Shown here: positions 35,131-44,519 of the stretch, piece after piece
How positions within the stretch are numbered: the first letter of the stretch is position 1
Layout of the letters: every line of letters starts with the position of its first letter
Origin: JABSOG01 sp965277695
GTDB taxonomy: Bacteria > Pseudomonadota > Gammaproteobacteria > Enterobacterales > Alteromonadaceae
Assembly: GCA_965277695.1 (NCBI GenBank)
Contig: CBDIDQ010000033.1
Span: 310,001 to 374,000 of the forward strand
Direction: 5' to 3'
DNA: 64,000 bases
Made by a program: the position numbers and the translations under genes
Notes under the pieces: generated by a model
Told to the model about the DNA's origin: nothing
What the model saw: the letters and a program-made list of their open reading frames with translations, nothing else
Database searches by the model: none

Positions 35131-35205
35131 AAAGAATGATTTTAACGCTTTTGTTTTTTGTGGTAAATGGGCGTCAAGATATGACCAAGAAGTAAGGGGC
35201 AAGGT

Positions 35206-36612
35206 TTGAATAACGAAAAACGACTGTTGATTGTTGATGACGACGAAGATATTTTAATCGCCGCCGAGTTGCTGTTAAAACGGCATTTCTCTCGGGTGGT
35301 GACCTGTGATCGGCCTGAAAACATCCCACTGGTGATGGCTGAGCAAAGCTTTGATGCGGTATTGCTGGATATGAACTTTTCGCCGGGGGAGAGTAGTGGC
35401 GCACAAGGTTTTGTGTGGTTAAAACGAATACTTTCTATTGATCCGGATGCCGTTGTAGTGATGATCACCGCTCATGGCGGCGTCGATATCGCGGTAGAGG
35501 CGATGAAGCATGGCGCGACTGATTTTATTGCCAAACCGTGGCAAAACGAGAAAGTCATCGCCACCTTATCTGCGGCGGTACAGTTACATCAAAGTCGTTC
35601 AGAGGCGACACGTTTAAAGCACAGTAACGAAGTGTTAGTGGAGGCATCAAAAGGTGTCGATCAAAACCTGCTGGGCACGTCGCAGGCGATGGAAGTGGTG
35701 CACTCGCTTATTCGCCGTACCGCGCCGACTGATGCTAACGTATTGATTATTGGCGAGAATGGCACTGGTAAAGAATTGGTAGCCCGTGAACTTCATCAAC
35801 ACAGCCTGCGCTGTGACAATGTGTTTATGTCGGTTGATTTGGGCGCATTGTCTGAAACGCTATTTGAATCTGAACTGTTTGGCCATCACAAAGGCGCTTT
35901 TACCGGAGCCAATAAAGATCGCATCGGTCGTTTGGTCGCAGCCAATGGCGGCACCTTGTTTCTCGATGAAATTGGCAATATTCCGCTGCATCTTCAAGCC
36001 AAATTGCTGACGGTGTTGGAGCAGCGAAAAGTCACCCCGTTGGGTGCTAATCAGGCCATTGATATTGATGTCAGGGTTATTGCTGCGACTAATATTTCTC
36101 GACAAGCGTTAAGTGACGAGCAAAAGTTCAGACAAGATTTGTTGTTTCGCCTCAATACCGTTGAAATTACCGTACCGCCGTTACGCCAACGGTTAGAAGA
36201 TATCCCGCAAATCGCCAGCCATTATGCGCAGCTCTATGCCCGCAAATATCGCAAAGCCGAGAAATCACTGTCAACTCAAGCCCTTGCAGCCGCTCAGAAT
36301 TATGATTGGCCGGGTAATGTTCGGGCTTTACGTCATGCGGTGGAGCGGGCGGTGATTTTGTCTGAGGGTGGTGAATTGGCAGCCGCTGATTTGCAACTTG
36401 ATGCTGTTGCAGCTGTAGTCTCTGATGCACAAGTGCCTGTAGAGTCAGTCGCTACCGTGGCAATATCAGATGATTTGGATTTAGAAAAGATGGAAAAACG
36501 ACTGGTTGAAAGCGCATTGCAGCGACATCAATACAATATCAGCAAAGCGGCAAAAGCTTTGGGATTGACCCGAGCCACGCTGTATCGTCGGATTGAAAAA
36601 TATGGTTTCTAA
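35206..36612 (+). CDS. Sigma-54-dependent response regulator (NtrC family)
   Basis: This 468-residue transcription activator has three domains. The receiver (1-125) has acidic residues in VDDDED and phospho-acceptor Asp55 in LLDMNF. The AAA+ domain (about 160-395) has Walker A GENGTGKE and the sigma-54-contact loop GAFTGA. A Fis-type helix-turn-helix at the end reads NISKAAKALGLTRATLYRRI. It should activate RpoN promoters when phosphorylated by the kinase encoded next door. The start is a TTG preceded by GTAAGGGGCAAGG. The stop overlaps the kinase start. The nearby sigma-54 promoter makes the DUF2306-ABC operon its likely target. Confidence 0.92.
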   Translation: MNNEKRLLIVDDDEDILIAAELLLKRHFSRVVTCDRPENIPLVMAEQSFDAVLLDMNFSPGESSGAQGFVWLKRILSIDPDAVVVMITAHGGVDIAVEAMKHGATDFIAKPWQNEKVIATLSAAVQLHQSRSEATRLKHSNEVLVEASKGVDQNLLGTSQAMEVVHSLIRRTAPTDANVLIIGENGTGKELVARELHQHSLRCDNVFMSVDLGALSETLFESELFGHHKGAFTGANKDRIGRLVAANGGTLFLDEIGNIPLHLQAKLLTVLEQRKVTPLGANQAIDIDVRVIAATNISRQALSDEQKFRQDLLFRLNTVEITVPPLRQRLEDIPQIASHYAQLYARKYRKAEKSLSTQALAAAQNYDWPGNVRALRHAVERAVILSEGGELAAADLQLDAVAAVVSDAQVPVESVATVAISDDLDLEKMEKRLVESALQRHQYNISKAAKALGLTRATLYRRIEKYGF

Positions 36613-38035
36613 TCGTTTTGCATTAATGCTGGTGGTTCGCGTGGTGCTGCTTACTATCACTTTAATCGGCCTCAGTGCTGCGTTCATCGCCCCCGGTTAT
36701 TATGCGGTTACTTTGTTGATGACGCTGATCACTACGGCGCTGGTATTTGAACTTTATCGTTATGTCAGTAATACCAATGCAGAATTAACCCGGTTTTTGG
36801 CTGCGATGCGCTATGACGATTTTGGCCAGAGTTTTCAAGCTGTCGAACCTTATAAAGGTAAGAGGCAAGGTAAGAGGCAAGGTAACAGTGCTGGTTTTGC
36901 TCAGTTGGGCGAAGCGTTCAGTGAGATTATGCAGCGCTTTAGTCATGACCGTCAGCAGCAAGAAAGTCAATTACGCCAGCTCAAATCGCTGACTGAACAT
37001 ATTCCAGTGCCCTTGTTATCGCTATTCCCCGATGGTCGAATTCAATTGCACAACAATGCGGCTCGTCAGTTGTTTGCTGCGGTGAATGTCAACAAGGTTG
37101 AAGATTTAACGGCTTTTGGTGCTGGTTTTGCTGAGGCGATTAAAGACCTTGCACCGGGGCGTCGGCAGCTGGTGGGTTTTGCATTTGATGGTGTCGAGCG
37201 ACAAATGACTGTAGTGATGACGCAAATTATCACCGGTAATCTGTGCGAAAACCTGATCAGCCTGCAAGACATTCAAAGTGAGCTGGACGATGTGCAGTTA
37301 CAAGCCTGGCAGGATTTGGTCAGTGTGTTGACCCATGAAATCATGAATAGCATCACTCCGGTGGCGTCATTGGCAAAAACCGCAGCGGATCTGGTGGATG
37401 ATGTGCGCGTTAAGTTGAACACCAATGCCAGTGCTGATGAAGTAGCCGAAGAACTGGTAGATGTTCATCGAGCCGTTGATACTGTGGCCCGCCGTTCAGA
37501 TAGCCTGATGCAATTTGTGCAAAGTTATCGCAGTATGAGTCAGTTGCCAAAACCACAAAAACAGTCGTTATTGTTGAGTGATTTATGTCAGCGAGTCGAA
37601 AAACTGTTTGTTACTGACTGGGCAGCGAAAGGGGTTGAGTTAACGATTAAGGTGATACCCGAAAGCTTGTCATTGGTCGCCGATGTCGACATGCTCGAAC
37701 AGGTATTGATTAACCTGCTAAAAAACGCTGAGCAAGCCATCGCAGGTAAAGAGGCAAGTAAAGAGGTAAGTGCAGGGGAAGGTGACAATAAACCTCAAGT
37801 CACTTTGAGCGGACGGATGAACCAGCGGGGTTACGTCTTGCTTGAAGTATCAGACAATGGTCCGGGCATTCCAGAAGCTATTCGCAAGCAGATTTTTGTG
37901 CCATTTTATACCACCAAGCGTGAGGGTTCTGGGGTCGGTTTGGCGTTAACTCGGCAAGTGATGATTGCCCACGGCGGTAATGTGATGGTGAGCCAGTCTG
38001 AGGCTGGCGGGGCTAGGTTTACGTTGATTTTTTAG
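36602..38035 (+). CDS. Sensor histidine kinase (NtrY-like)
   Basis: This 477-residue kinase has two short N-terminal membrane helices (about 5-50) with almost no periplasmic loop, a HAMP- or PAS-like region (about 130-220), a dimerisation/phospho-acceptor helix with VLTHEIMNSITPVAS (His near 246) and an ATPase domain. The ATPase boxes are NLLKNAEQAI (N), DNGPGIP (G1) and GSGVGLAL (G2). It phosphorylates the response regulator upstream. The short periplasmic part suggests it senses membrane or intracellular cues. Its start is an ATG inside the last codons of the regulator gene, so translation is coupled. A TTG at 36593 is a weaker option. Confidence 0.92.
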   Translation: MVSNRFALMLVVRVVLLTITLIGLSAAFIAPGYYAVTLLMTLITTALVFELYRYVSNTNAELTRFLAAMRYDDFGQSFQAVEPYKGKRQGKRQGNSAGFAQLGEAFSEIMQRFSHDRQQQESQLRQLKSLTEHIPVPLLSLFPDGRIQLHNNAARQLFAAVNVNKVEDLTAFGAGFAEAIKDLAPGRRQLVGFAFDGVERQMTVVMTQIITGNLCENLISLQDIQSELDDVQLQAWQDLVSVLTHEIMNSITPVASLAKTAADLVDDVRVKLNTNASADEVAEELVDVHRAVDTVARRSDSLMQFVQSYRSMSQLPKPQKQSLLLSDLCQRVEKLFVTDWAAKGVELTIKVIPESLSLVADVDMLEQVLINLLKNAEQAIAGKEASKEVSAGEGDNKPQVTLSGRMNQRGYVLLEVSDNGPGIPEAIRKQIFVPFYTTKREGSGVGLALTRQVMIAHGGNVMVSQSEAGGARFTLIF

Positions 38036-38133
38036 CGGTTCGGTTTGGTGTTTGGCTATTTTGACAATAACACCCAATCAACTAAGCTAAATTAACACAG
38101 TGTCCTCAGACAAGTCAGTCATGGAGCCAAGCG

Positions 38134-39087
38134 TTGCTCAACTCAAATGATTTTTTAACTATGGTGCTTGATAGTATTGAGCATCATATTGCGGTGATCG
38201 ATCAGCATGGACAGATCCAGTTTGTCAACCATAGTTGGCTGAGCTATGGCGAGAAAAATGGATGTTTAACTGATATCCACTGGCATACGGTGAACTACCT
38301 AAAGGTCTGTCAGGATGCCGCCGCCAATGGCGATGAATTTGGTTTGGCTGCATCCCATGGTATTGAACAGATGATCAGCGGCCAAATAGATCACTTTGAG
38401 TTGGAATACCCCTGCCACAGTGAGGACGAATATCGCTGGTTTATGATGCAGGTTTCTCGCTCCATGTTAGCGCAAACTCCCTATTTTATTATTATCCATC
38501 AAGACATTAGCAGTCGTAAACGGGTTGAAGATCAGGCGCTGGAATTAGCACGTTTAGACGGTTTAACCAATATTGCTAACCGCCGCCGCTTTGATGAATT
38601 TATCAATGATGAGTGGAATCGCTGCAAACGGCTCATGCTGCCGTTGTCATTACTGATGATTGATATTGATTTTTTCAAACGTCTCAATGATGATTATGGC
38701 CATCAAGTCGGCGATGACTGCCTTAAACTGTTGAGTGAACAACTGAATCAATATGCCAACAGGCCCGGCGATATCTGTGCCCGTTATGGTGGTGAAGAGT
38801 TTGTGGTGGTATTGGGCAACACTTATAGTCAGGATGCGCTGGTTATTGCTGAATCCATGCTTGAATCGGTAAAACAACTTAACTTCCCTAATAAAAACAG
38901 CCCAAAATCCATTGTTACTGTTAGCATCGGTTTGACCACTGTTATCCCCCAAGACTCGATGAGCACCGCTGATTTAATTAAAGCCACAGACCAACAGCTC
39001 TACCTGGCTAAAAATAATGGTAGAGATCGGGTTTGTTTGCCGGATTTGATTATATCTGAATTGTTACTTGATCATCGTTATAATTAA
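38134..39087 (+). CDS. PAS-GGDEF diguanylate cyclase
   Basis: This 317-residue cytoplasmic protein has no membrane segment. An N-terminal PAS/PAC sensor (about 5-130, with MVLDSIEHHIAVIDQHGQIQFVN) is followed by a GGDEF domain (about 145-310). The active site is RYGGEEF, a form compatible with synthesis of cyclic di-GMP. DGLTNIANRR and MIDIDFFKRLNDDYGHQVGD are the substrate and metal-binding blocks. No clear RxxD inhibitory site is seen at the usual distance before GGEEF. The start is a TTG with GGAGCC upstream. It lies 98 bp after the kinase gene and is probably separately expressed. Confidence 0.92.
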   Translation: MLNSNDFLTMVLDSIEHHIAVIDQHGQIQFVNHSWLSYGEKNGCLTDIHWHTVNYLKVCQDAAANGDEFGLAASHGIEQMISGQIDHFELEYPCHSEDEYRWFMMQVSRSMLAQTPYFIIIHQDISSRKRVEDQALELARLDGLTNIANRRRFDEFINDEWNRCKRLMLPLSLLMIDIDFFKRLNDDYGHQVGDDCLKLLSEQLNQYANRPGDICARYGGEEFVVVLGNTYSQDALVIAESMLESVKQLNFPNKNSPKSIVTVSIGLTTVIPQDSMSTADLIKATDQQLYLAKNNGRDRVCLPDLIISELLLDHRYN

Positions 39088-39136
39088 TTTATGCTGATAT
39101 TAGGAGGAGCTATCTATTATTTGAACGTTATCATTT

Positions 39137-39304
39137 GTGTCTAATTTGGAAGTTGAACTTCAATACCTTATTTGTAATAATCCAGCCGACATTAGGTATC
39201 TTCACTATAATATTGACGGTGGACATACTTATGGGATTTATATTTGTCGAAAGCGTCAACAACAAACAATTGGTGTAACAAATGTACTGGAATTCAATCG
39301 TTGA
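39137..39304 (+). CDS. Possible 55-residue protein overlapping the next gene
   Basis: An ORF from a GTG (39137) encodes SNLEVELQYLICNNPADIRYL and ends with LEFNR. It overlaps the next ORF by 23 bases in another frame. The codons give a normal protein-like composition, but the start signal is weak (AGGAGG is about 28 bases upstream). It could be a small partner of the following gene or the decayed tail of a larger one. Confidence 0.3.
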   Translation: MSNLEVELQYLICNNPADIRYLHYNIDGGHTYGIYICRKRQQQTIGVTNVLEFNR

Positions 39305-39770
39305 AGGCAAAAAAACATATTTGCTGACACATCTTCATCCATATACCTTCAAAATACTAATAAGCGGTGTATTTGTTACAATTAAAGTGTTTTATGGATT
39401 TCATGTGTTTACTGATGATAAGGGTAATGGTAAGGAAATTCATTTTCGTAATGAAACTCGTTATTTTTGTCAGGAACGTTATGAGCTTAGTCGACAACTT
39501 CCATTAATCATCGAGCAACAACTCACTGAAGGTTATGTTGTTGCCTTTCGAACTAAAAAGCGCAGAGAGCAATTTTTTTATCTCGATTTACATGATTATG
39601 CAATCTTTATGGACTTGAGAAAATCAGAAAGCGAAGAGAATACAGTGAAGCTCACCATTGTTTCTGCCTATGAAGTTAGTACTTGGGGTCGTCCAATGTT
39701 ACCGAGAGGTAAAGCTTATAAATGGAAAAATATCATATTTCATAAACTTAATGGTAAAAAATTGGTGTAG
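39282..39770 (+). CDS. Hypothetical protein of the accessory island
   Basis: This is a 162-residue, basic, soluble protein. I recall similar orphan proteins in Shewanella and relatives (with FxxHxFT, FRNETRYFCQERYELSR and a VSAY block near the C-terminus) but know no function. Sequence features are FRNETRYFCQERYELSRQLP (about 63-82), TIVSAYEVSTWGRPM (about 126-140) and a Lys-rich end. Base composition is more AT-rich than the neighbouring signalling genes, so acquisition is likely. It is followed by a stem-loop terminator. A toxin-antitoxin role with the small upstream ORF is possible but speculative. Confidence 0.65.
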   Translation: MYWNSIVEGKKTYLLTHLHPYTFKILISGVFVTIKVFYGFHVFTDDKGNGKEIHFRNETRYFCQERYELSRQLPLIIEQQLTEGYVVAFRTKKRREQFFYLDLHDYAIFMDLRKSESEENTVKLTIVSAYEVSTWGRPMLPRGKAYKWKNIIFHKLNGKKLV

Positions 39771-39808
39771 ATGTGATATTGCCGAATGTGAAATCAAGAC
39801 AAATAAAA

Positions 39809-39832
39809 AGGCGCTAAAAGCGCCTGTTTATT
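39809..39832 (+). terminator. Rho-independent terminator
   Basis: AGGCGCT (39809-39815) and AGCGCCT (39819-39825) form a 7-bp stem with an AAA loop. It is followed by GTTTATTT and preceded by an A-run. Confidence 0.75.
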
Positions 39833-40017
39833 TAAGGTTAATCGGTCTAGTCTTTGATTATCCTGCTCTCTGGCTAGGAGATAAAATCTGCGATCTTATC
39901 CGACATTGATACCCCATAAATGGTTCCGGTCTGTACCAACAGTTCTATTATAAGCGTTTATAATGAATGTGCAAGTGATGGCAGGTAGCATTTATTTTAA
40001 AATTACACCGATTCATT

Positions 40018-40110
40018 CTACGAATGCACCTCAACCACTTGATCGCCATCTTTGAGGTTGTTAGTGATTAATGTCAACAACTTCTGTCATCCCGCTTTAT
40101 TAGGTGCGAC
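40018..40110 (-). pseudogene. 3'-end remnant of an RND adaptor gene
   Basis: Read on the minus strand, this encodes NLKDGDQVVEVHS and a stop, preceded by about nine more open codons and then a TGA. A 23-bp identity (40019-40041) is shared with the 3' end of the intact adaptor gene at 45829-45851. Compared with that gene, 39 bp (13 codons) are absent between two short repeats, and the sequence further in matches again (ATCGCCATCTT). It marks the left flank of the island that ends at the intact adaptor. Nothing else is recognisable in 39910-40160. Confidence 0.75.
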
Positions 40111-40160
40111 AGTTGTATTCATGAAAGTGTTCCTTCATACCAAAGGTTATCGTTAGGCAC

Positions 40161-40484
40161 TTATAGTCCATTGAGAGCTTTGTAATCCTCCCATTCGACA
40201 CCCAAACTTGACGCTCTATCCCGGAGATCTTCCAATATCATTGCTTGCCTGTCTATTTCATTTTTCGCACACAAATCGATGATTAAATCGGTAATGTCTT
40301 TGCCTATCGCTTTCGCATGGTCGGTAAATTCCTCTGATAATTTATATTCCCGATATTCAACAAGACTCACTCCTAAATTTTGGGCAGTGTTTGGGTCTAA
40401 CTGATTTAATTCGTTTTGCAGTGTTGGGTTGGCAATCAGAAACTTTTGAATTGCATAGGTATATCTTTCTTCTTTGGGTATCAT
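40161..40484 (-). CDS. Hypothetical acidic helical protein
   Basis: This is a 107-residue soluble protein with many Glu, Asp and Leu residues, predicted mostly helical, with no signal peptide. I do not recognise it. Features are ERYTYAIQKFLIANPTLQNEL (residues 6-26) and a C-terminal SSLGVEWEDYKAL. It is transcribed opposite to the DUF4062 gene in AT-rich, probably acquired DNA. No ribosome site is strong; ATGATACCC at 40484 is the first ATG. Confidence 0.5.
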   Translation of the reverse strand: MIPKEERYTYAIQKFLIANPTLQNELNQLDPNTAQNLGVSLVEYREYKLSEEFTDHAKAIGKDITDLIIDLCAKNEIDRQAMILEDLRDRASSLGVEWEDYKALNGL

Positions 40485-40710
40485 GTTTTATCCATTAAAT
40501 AACGCTTTGTGGAAACATTTTTATATTGTATATAAAAACAACGTATTAGTGTTTTTTTGGTACTGCGCATGTCAATTGTCAAATAAATTTTAAGACTTCT
40601 TGTATTGCAATTGTTGCATATGACAACATGCTACATGCTAATGTACAAGTAGAAAAACATTAGTACCCACAATAAGTGGCTAACTCTCCATAATTTTTAA
40701 AGCGATAAAT

Positions 40711-41499
40711 ATGAACGAGAAAAAGTACCAAGTTTTTGTCAGCTCAACGTATAAAGATTTAATTGAAGCAAGAGAGAGGGTAATTGAGACTATTCTTAAC
40801 CTTTATCATTTTCCTTTAGGTATGGAAATGTTTAGTGCAGATGATGATGAGCAGTGGGCAATTATTCAAGAAATGATCAATTGTACTGACTACTATGTTG
40901 TTATTATTGGTCATAAGTATGGTTCACTTACATCGAAAGGAATCAGCTACACTGAAAAAGAGTATGATTATGCAAGAGAAAAAGGAATTCCAATTATGGC
41001 CTTCGTTAGAAATCGAGATGTTTCGTTACGGGATAATGAACGAGAATCCTCCGTAGAAATGAATGAAAAGTTGGATGCATTTATTAGAAAAGCGACAGAG
41101 AACAAAATGTGTAGCTTTTGGGAGAGTATTGATGATTTGACTACCAAAGTAGCCGTCGCGTTGCCTAAGATGTTTGGAAGAAAGCCACAATTAGGCTGGA
41201 TTCGAGGGAATGAAGGTGTGTCGACAGCCCTATCAAATGAGTTTGTGGAGCTAAGTAATGAAAATAGAAGACTACGGGAACGAGTTAAAAAACTGGAAGA
41301 TCAACTAATTGATGAAAAACCAATAATTGAAGTGCAAATTTGTGATGATGAGTGGCTAAAGTTACAGTATCCCAATACCTTAAAGGAATGGGAACCAAAG
41401 GTTCCTAAGTCGATTTCTCTGGATGATGTCCCTGATGAACTAAGATCGTTAGTTACCGATTCAGCGATAGATAATTATAATTTTGGCTTGCCTACCGTA
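40711..41499 (+). pseudogene. DUF4062 protein gene, 5' part interrupted by a transposon
   Basis: These 263 codons encode the N-terminal part of a DUF4062 protein, beginning MNEKKYQVFVSSTYKDL, with TDYYVVIIGHKYGS (about 71-84) and FWESIDDL. DUF4062 resembles TIR/STAND-associated signalling folds and is frequent in defence islands. A coiled coil (ELSNENRRLRERVKKLEDQL, about 183-202) follows. The frame runs into transposon DNA at base 41500 and would stop at 41514 after five foreign codons, giving a truncated 267-residue product. The rest of the gene is at 44880-45425. Confidence 0.85.
41495..41499. repeat. Target-site duplication, left copy
   Basis: CCGTA immediately precedes the transposon's left terminal TGTAAC. 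The same five bases follow the right end at 44875-44879. Five-base duplications are typical of Mu/Tn7/TniA-type transposition. Confidence 0.85.
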
Positions 41500-41677
41500 T
41501 GTAACGTCTCTTAATATAACGAACTGATCCCCACCCAATATCCCACGTTAAATTGGGTCTTTGTTGTCACAATCCACCAAAATAGTGAGAAATATCCTCG
41601 CCAAAAGTGAAGAAGGCTGATCCATCCGCTATTTTGTAAGTTACGACACTAAACAAAAAAGCCATCAAGGATCAGCC

Positions 41678-42241
41678 ATGAAACTCATTTTGTCAGACAT
41701 CCATAATCTTGATCAACATCTTTCGACTTTTCTTAACGATCCTGAGCGCTATCGACCTGAGCGGTGCCCCCATTGTGGTAAAAGTGGTCTGTGGCGACAC
41801 GGCGTGTATTACCGCAATGCCAAGTGCGAACAGGGCGTCGGGTGTTCTGCCCCTGTGCCACGTTTTTACTGCCCAAATGAAGGGTGTGGGCGCACCTGTT
41901 CCGTATTACCCGAATATATTTCACCGCTGCGCTGGTATCACTGGGCTATGCAACAGATTGCGTTTACCCTGTTAGTTTGTGGATTGAGTCTCATGGATGT
42001 CTGCAATCGGATAGCCCTGTCACAGCCTCAATACCCACAAACCCCTGAAATATCAACACTCTACCGATGGTGGCAAGGATTGCAGTACGCATTTCTCCAC
42101 CATTACTTTCACCTTTGCGGCCAATACCCTGAACTGGGCCGTTATCAGGATTTTCAAGCATTTTGGCGAGCTTGCCTCAAGCGAATGCTGTTTTCCACAG
42201 CCATGTGCCGTATCAACCACGCTGGCTATCCTATCCCATAA
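41678..42241 (+). CDS. Zinc-finger transposon protein, DUF6431-like
   Basis: This 187-residue protein has an N-terminal cysteine-rich zinc-binding region (CPHCGKSGLWRHG at about 29-41 and FYCPNEGCGRTC at about 68-79) and a C-terminal helical half. This layout is seen in proteins encoded beside TniA-like transposases, where the role may be target recognition or transposase recruitment (inference). AAGGA precedes the ATG. It is the first gene of the element, 130 bp before the transposase gene. Confidence 0.75.
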   Translation: MKLILSDIHNLDQHLSTFLNDPERYRPERCPHCGKSGLWRHGVYYRNAKCEQGVGCSAPVPRFYCPNEGCGRTCSVLPEYISPLRWYHWAMQQIAFTLLVCGLSLMDVCNRIALSQPQYPQTPEISTLYRWWQGLQYAFLHHYFHLCGQYPELGRYQDFQAFWRACLKRMLFSTAMCRINHAGYPIP

Positions 42242-42373
42242 TCTCACTCAGGTAATGAACGATGAAACCGACCTAAATAAACGTATTATTATCCCCACAC
42301 AGTCTACTAATGACTTTTGACGCTAGTACCCGAATACTGGAGGCGATGATTCGTTATCTATTCGGAGGTTACT

Positions 42374-43723
42374 ATGCAAACTATTCATCCTGTCGCCCTG
42401 TTTCGGCTTTCTGTGCTGGGTCCGTTGGCCAGCCGGGAACGCCTAGAACACGGTGAGCTGACACAAACGATCCGTCAACTGGCCACAAAACGTTATGATA
42501 TTCCCGACTCAAAACGGGTTTACCTGAGTGAGCAGACCATTGCCCATTGGTATCGTTTATATCGGCAATCGGGCATTGATGCCCTGATACCGAAGACCCG
42601 CAAAGACCGGGGGCTGTCGAAGTTGTCCGGGGCCATACAGCAAGCGATTATCGATTGTAAAAAAGACAACCCTAAACGCTCCCTTGACACCATTATCATG
42701 ATACAAGAAAACAGCGGATTGGTGACTCAGGGCGAACTGAAACGCTCGACCATTCATCGCCTGTTGCAGCAACACGGCCTGTCTCGTCCCGGTGAGTCGA
42801 CAGAAGTCGTTGAACGCAGAAGCTTCAATGCCCTGTATGCGGGTGACCTGTGGTGTGGCGATGTCATGCATGGTCCCAAGTTGATGCTTGATGGGGCGAT
42901 GCACAAAGTCTATTTGGTTTCCATCATGGATGATGCTTCCCGCCTTTTAACCCACAGTGCTTTTTGTTTCGGCGAAACGGCACTGGATATCGAAGGCGTA
43001 CTCAAGCAGGCCATATTGAAGCGCGGATTACCGGTTAAATTGGTGGTGGACAATGGCGCTGCTTATCGATCTAAAAGCTTGCAAGGGATCTGTATTCGCC
43101 TCGGTATTCGGTTGATTTATTGTCGGCCATATGACCCGGAATCCAAAGGAAAATTGGAAAGATGGCACCGGGTATTCCGCCAACAGTTTTTAACTGAGCT
43201 TGACCCCGCGAGCATTGATACGCTGGCGCAGTTAAATGAACGGCTCTGGGCTTGGCTTGAGCAAGTTTATCACCAAAGACCACACAAAAGTCTGGATGGA
43301 TTAACGCCGTTGCAGCGCTATCAACAGGATCTGCACCATATCCAGCCGTTGGGCCGTTATGCCAATCAGTTTGATGAACTATTTCATCATCGGCTTACCC
43401 GCACCGTTCGTCGGGATGGCACCGTCTCTTATGAGGGGCAATTCTATGAAGTGCCGTGTGAACTGATGGGGCAACGCATTCAATTGGTGATCGACCCGCA
43501 CACGAAGCAGCCGTTAACGGTTGAGTCCGCAGAAGGTGAAACGCTGGGGGCCGTCACCCCATTGGACCGTCAGGCGAATAACACCCGCAGGCGGCAACGA
43601 CCTCAACCCGCTGACGAAACCCCTGCGTCATCGCCTAAAGCCGTGAATGTGGTGGAGATGGCGCTGCAACAACAAACCGCCAAATTGGCCTTGCCAATGC
43701 CGTCGAAAAAACAGGAGAAGTGA
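42374..43723 (+). CDS. DDE transposase, TniA/IS481-like
   Basis: This 449-residue integrase-core transposase has an N-terminal helix-turn-helix (about 20-70) and an rve-type catalytic domain. The acidic triad can be read in LWCGDVMHGP (first Asp, about 160), LVVDNGAAYRSK (second Asp, about 222) and PESKGKLERWHR (Glu, about 258). A Mu-type C-terminal beta-barrel follows (about 330-400), and the end is basic and proline-rich. GGAGGT precedes the ATG. It catalyses strand transfer for the element and cooperates with the ATPase encoded one base downstream. Confidence 0.92.
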   Translation: MQTIHPVALFRLSVLGPLASRERLEHGELTQTIRQLATKRYDIPDSKRVYLSEQTIAHWYRLYRQSGIDALIPKTRKDRGLSKLSGAIQQAIIDCKKDNPKRSLDTIIMIQENSGLVTQGELKRSTIHRLLQQHGLSRPGESTEVVERRSFNALYAGDLWCGDVMHGPKLMLDGAMHKVYLVSIMDDASRLLTHSAFCFGETALDIEGVLKQAILKRGLPVKLVVDNGAAYRSKSLQGICIRLGIRLIYCRPYDPESKGKLERWHRVFRQQFLTELDPASIDTLAQLNERLWAWLEQVYHQRPHKSLDGLTPLQRYQQDLHHIQPLGRYANQFDELFHHRLTRTVRRDGTVSYEGQFYEVPCELMGQRIQLVIDPHTKQPLTVESAEGETLGAVTPLDRQANNTRRRQRPQPADETPASSPKAVNVVEMALQQQTAKLALPMPSKKQEK

Positions 43724-43724
43724 C

Positions 43725-44519
43725 ATGTATCTGCAACACTTTGGACTCACGGGTTGTCCGTTGGATAAAGGCACCACAACGCTGTTTGATGATGGTCAGC
43801 TAGCGATACTTAAAGAGCGCTTTAACTGGCTGCTGGAATCGCCGGGGATTGGTCTACTGACAGCGGAACCCGGCGTGGGCAAAACAGCGGCATTACGGCA
43901 ATTGACGGCCACCCTGAATCCGCATCGTTATCAGGTTATTTACACGGAGGACACCCATTGCAGTCGGCGTGATTTGTACACGACGCTAGCGCTGAACTTA
44001 AGTCTGGCCCCCGCGTGGCGATGCACCCAATTATGGCGTGACATTAAAACGCGGGTGCTGGAACTGGCCGATACCAAGCAAGTACAGATCGTTTGGATCA
44101 TTGATGAAGCGCAAAACCTACCCGGGGATTTTTATCAGGACTTCTCGGCGTTTTTGAATTTTGCCTTTGACTCACGCGAACTGATGACCGTGTGGTTGCT
44201 GGGGTCACCACAGATGTTGCAGACGATAAATCGTACCAGTCATGCGGCGTTGTCGAGCCGATTTCATGTGCGGGTTGAGCTGAAACCAATGGTTGAGTCA
44301 GCCCGTTTTCGCGCATTAATTGAACACGGCTTCAAGGCGGTGGGTTGTCAGCAAACCTTGTTGTCAGACTCTGGGTTTGAAATGCTGCGGCAGGCTTGCG
44401 GCGGCAGACCGCGACAGGCGTGTCAAATTCTGAAAGCGGCCTTGCGGCTGGCGGCGTCCAAAGGGTTAAACCATTTACCCGACGAACTGATTGAAGAAGC
44501 CGTGGAGATATTGAGATGA
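43725..44519 (+). CDS. Transposition AAA ATPase, ExeA/TniB-like
   Basis: This 264-residue AAA+ ATPase is the target-selecting or immunity partner of the transposase, comparable with MuB, TnsC and TniB. Walker A is TAEPGVGKTAALRQ (about 46-59) and Walker B is VQIVWIIDEAQNLP (about 119-132). WLLGSPQ and SRFHVRVEL (sensor and Arg-finger region) follow. The ATG at 43725 has AGGAGAAG upstream and lies one base past the transposase stop. The frame is open further upstream but only in the transposase shadow. The stop overlaps the next start by 4 bases. Confidence 0.92.
   Translation: MYLQHFGLTGCPLDKGTTTLFDDGQLAILKERFNWLLESPGIGLLTAEPGVGKTAALRQLTATLNPHRYQVIYTEDTHCSRRDLYTTLALNLSLAPAWRCTQLWRDIKTRVLELADTKQVQIVWIIDEAQNLPGDFYQDFSAFLNFAFDSRELMTVWLLGSPQMLQTINRTSHAALSSRFHVRVELKPMVESARFRALIEHGFKAVGCQQTLLSDSGFEMLRQACGGRPRQACQILKAALRLAASKGLNHLPDELIEEAVEILR

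Larger units (their letters stand above)
34566..35205. other. Repeat-filled intergenic region between DUF2306 and the response regulator
   Basis: About 640 bp lie between divergent genes. It contains two arms of the CACGGAG-type dispersed repeat (34680-34930) and a family B REPIN element (34935-35130), listed separately. Enhancer sites for the sigma-54 activator would be expected here, but no clear palindrome outside the repeats could be assigned to it. Confidence 0.5.
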
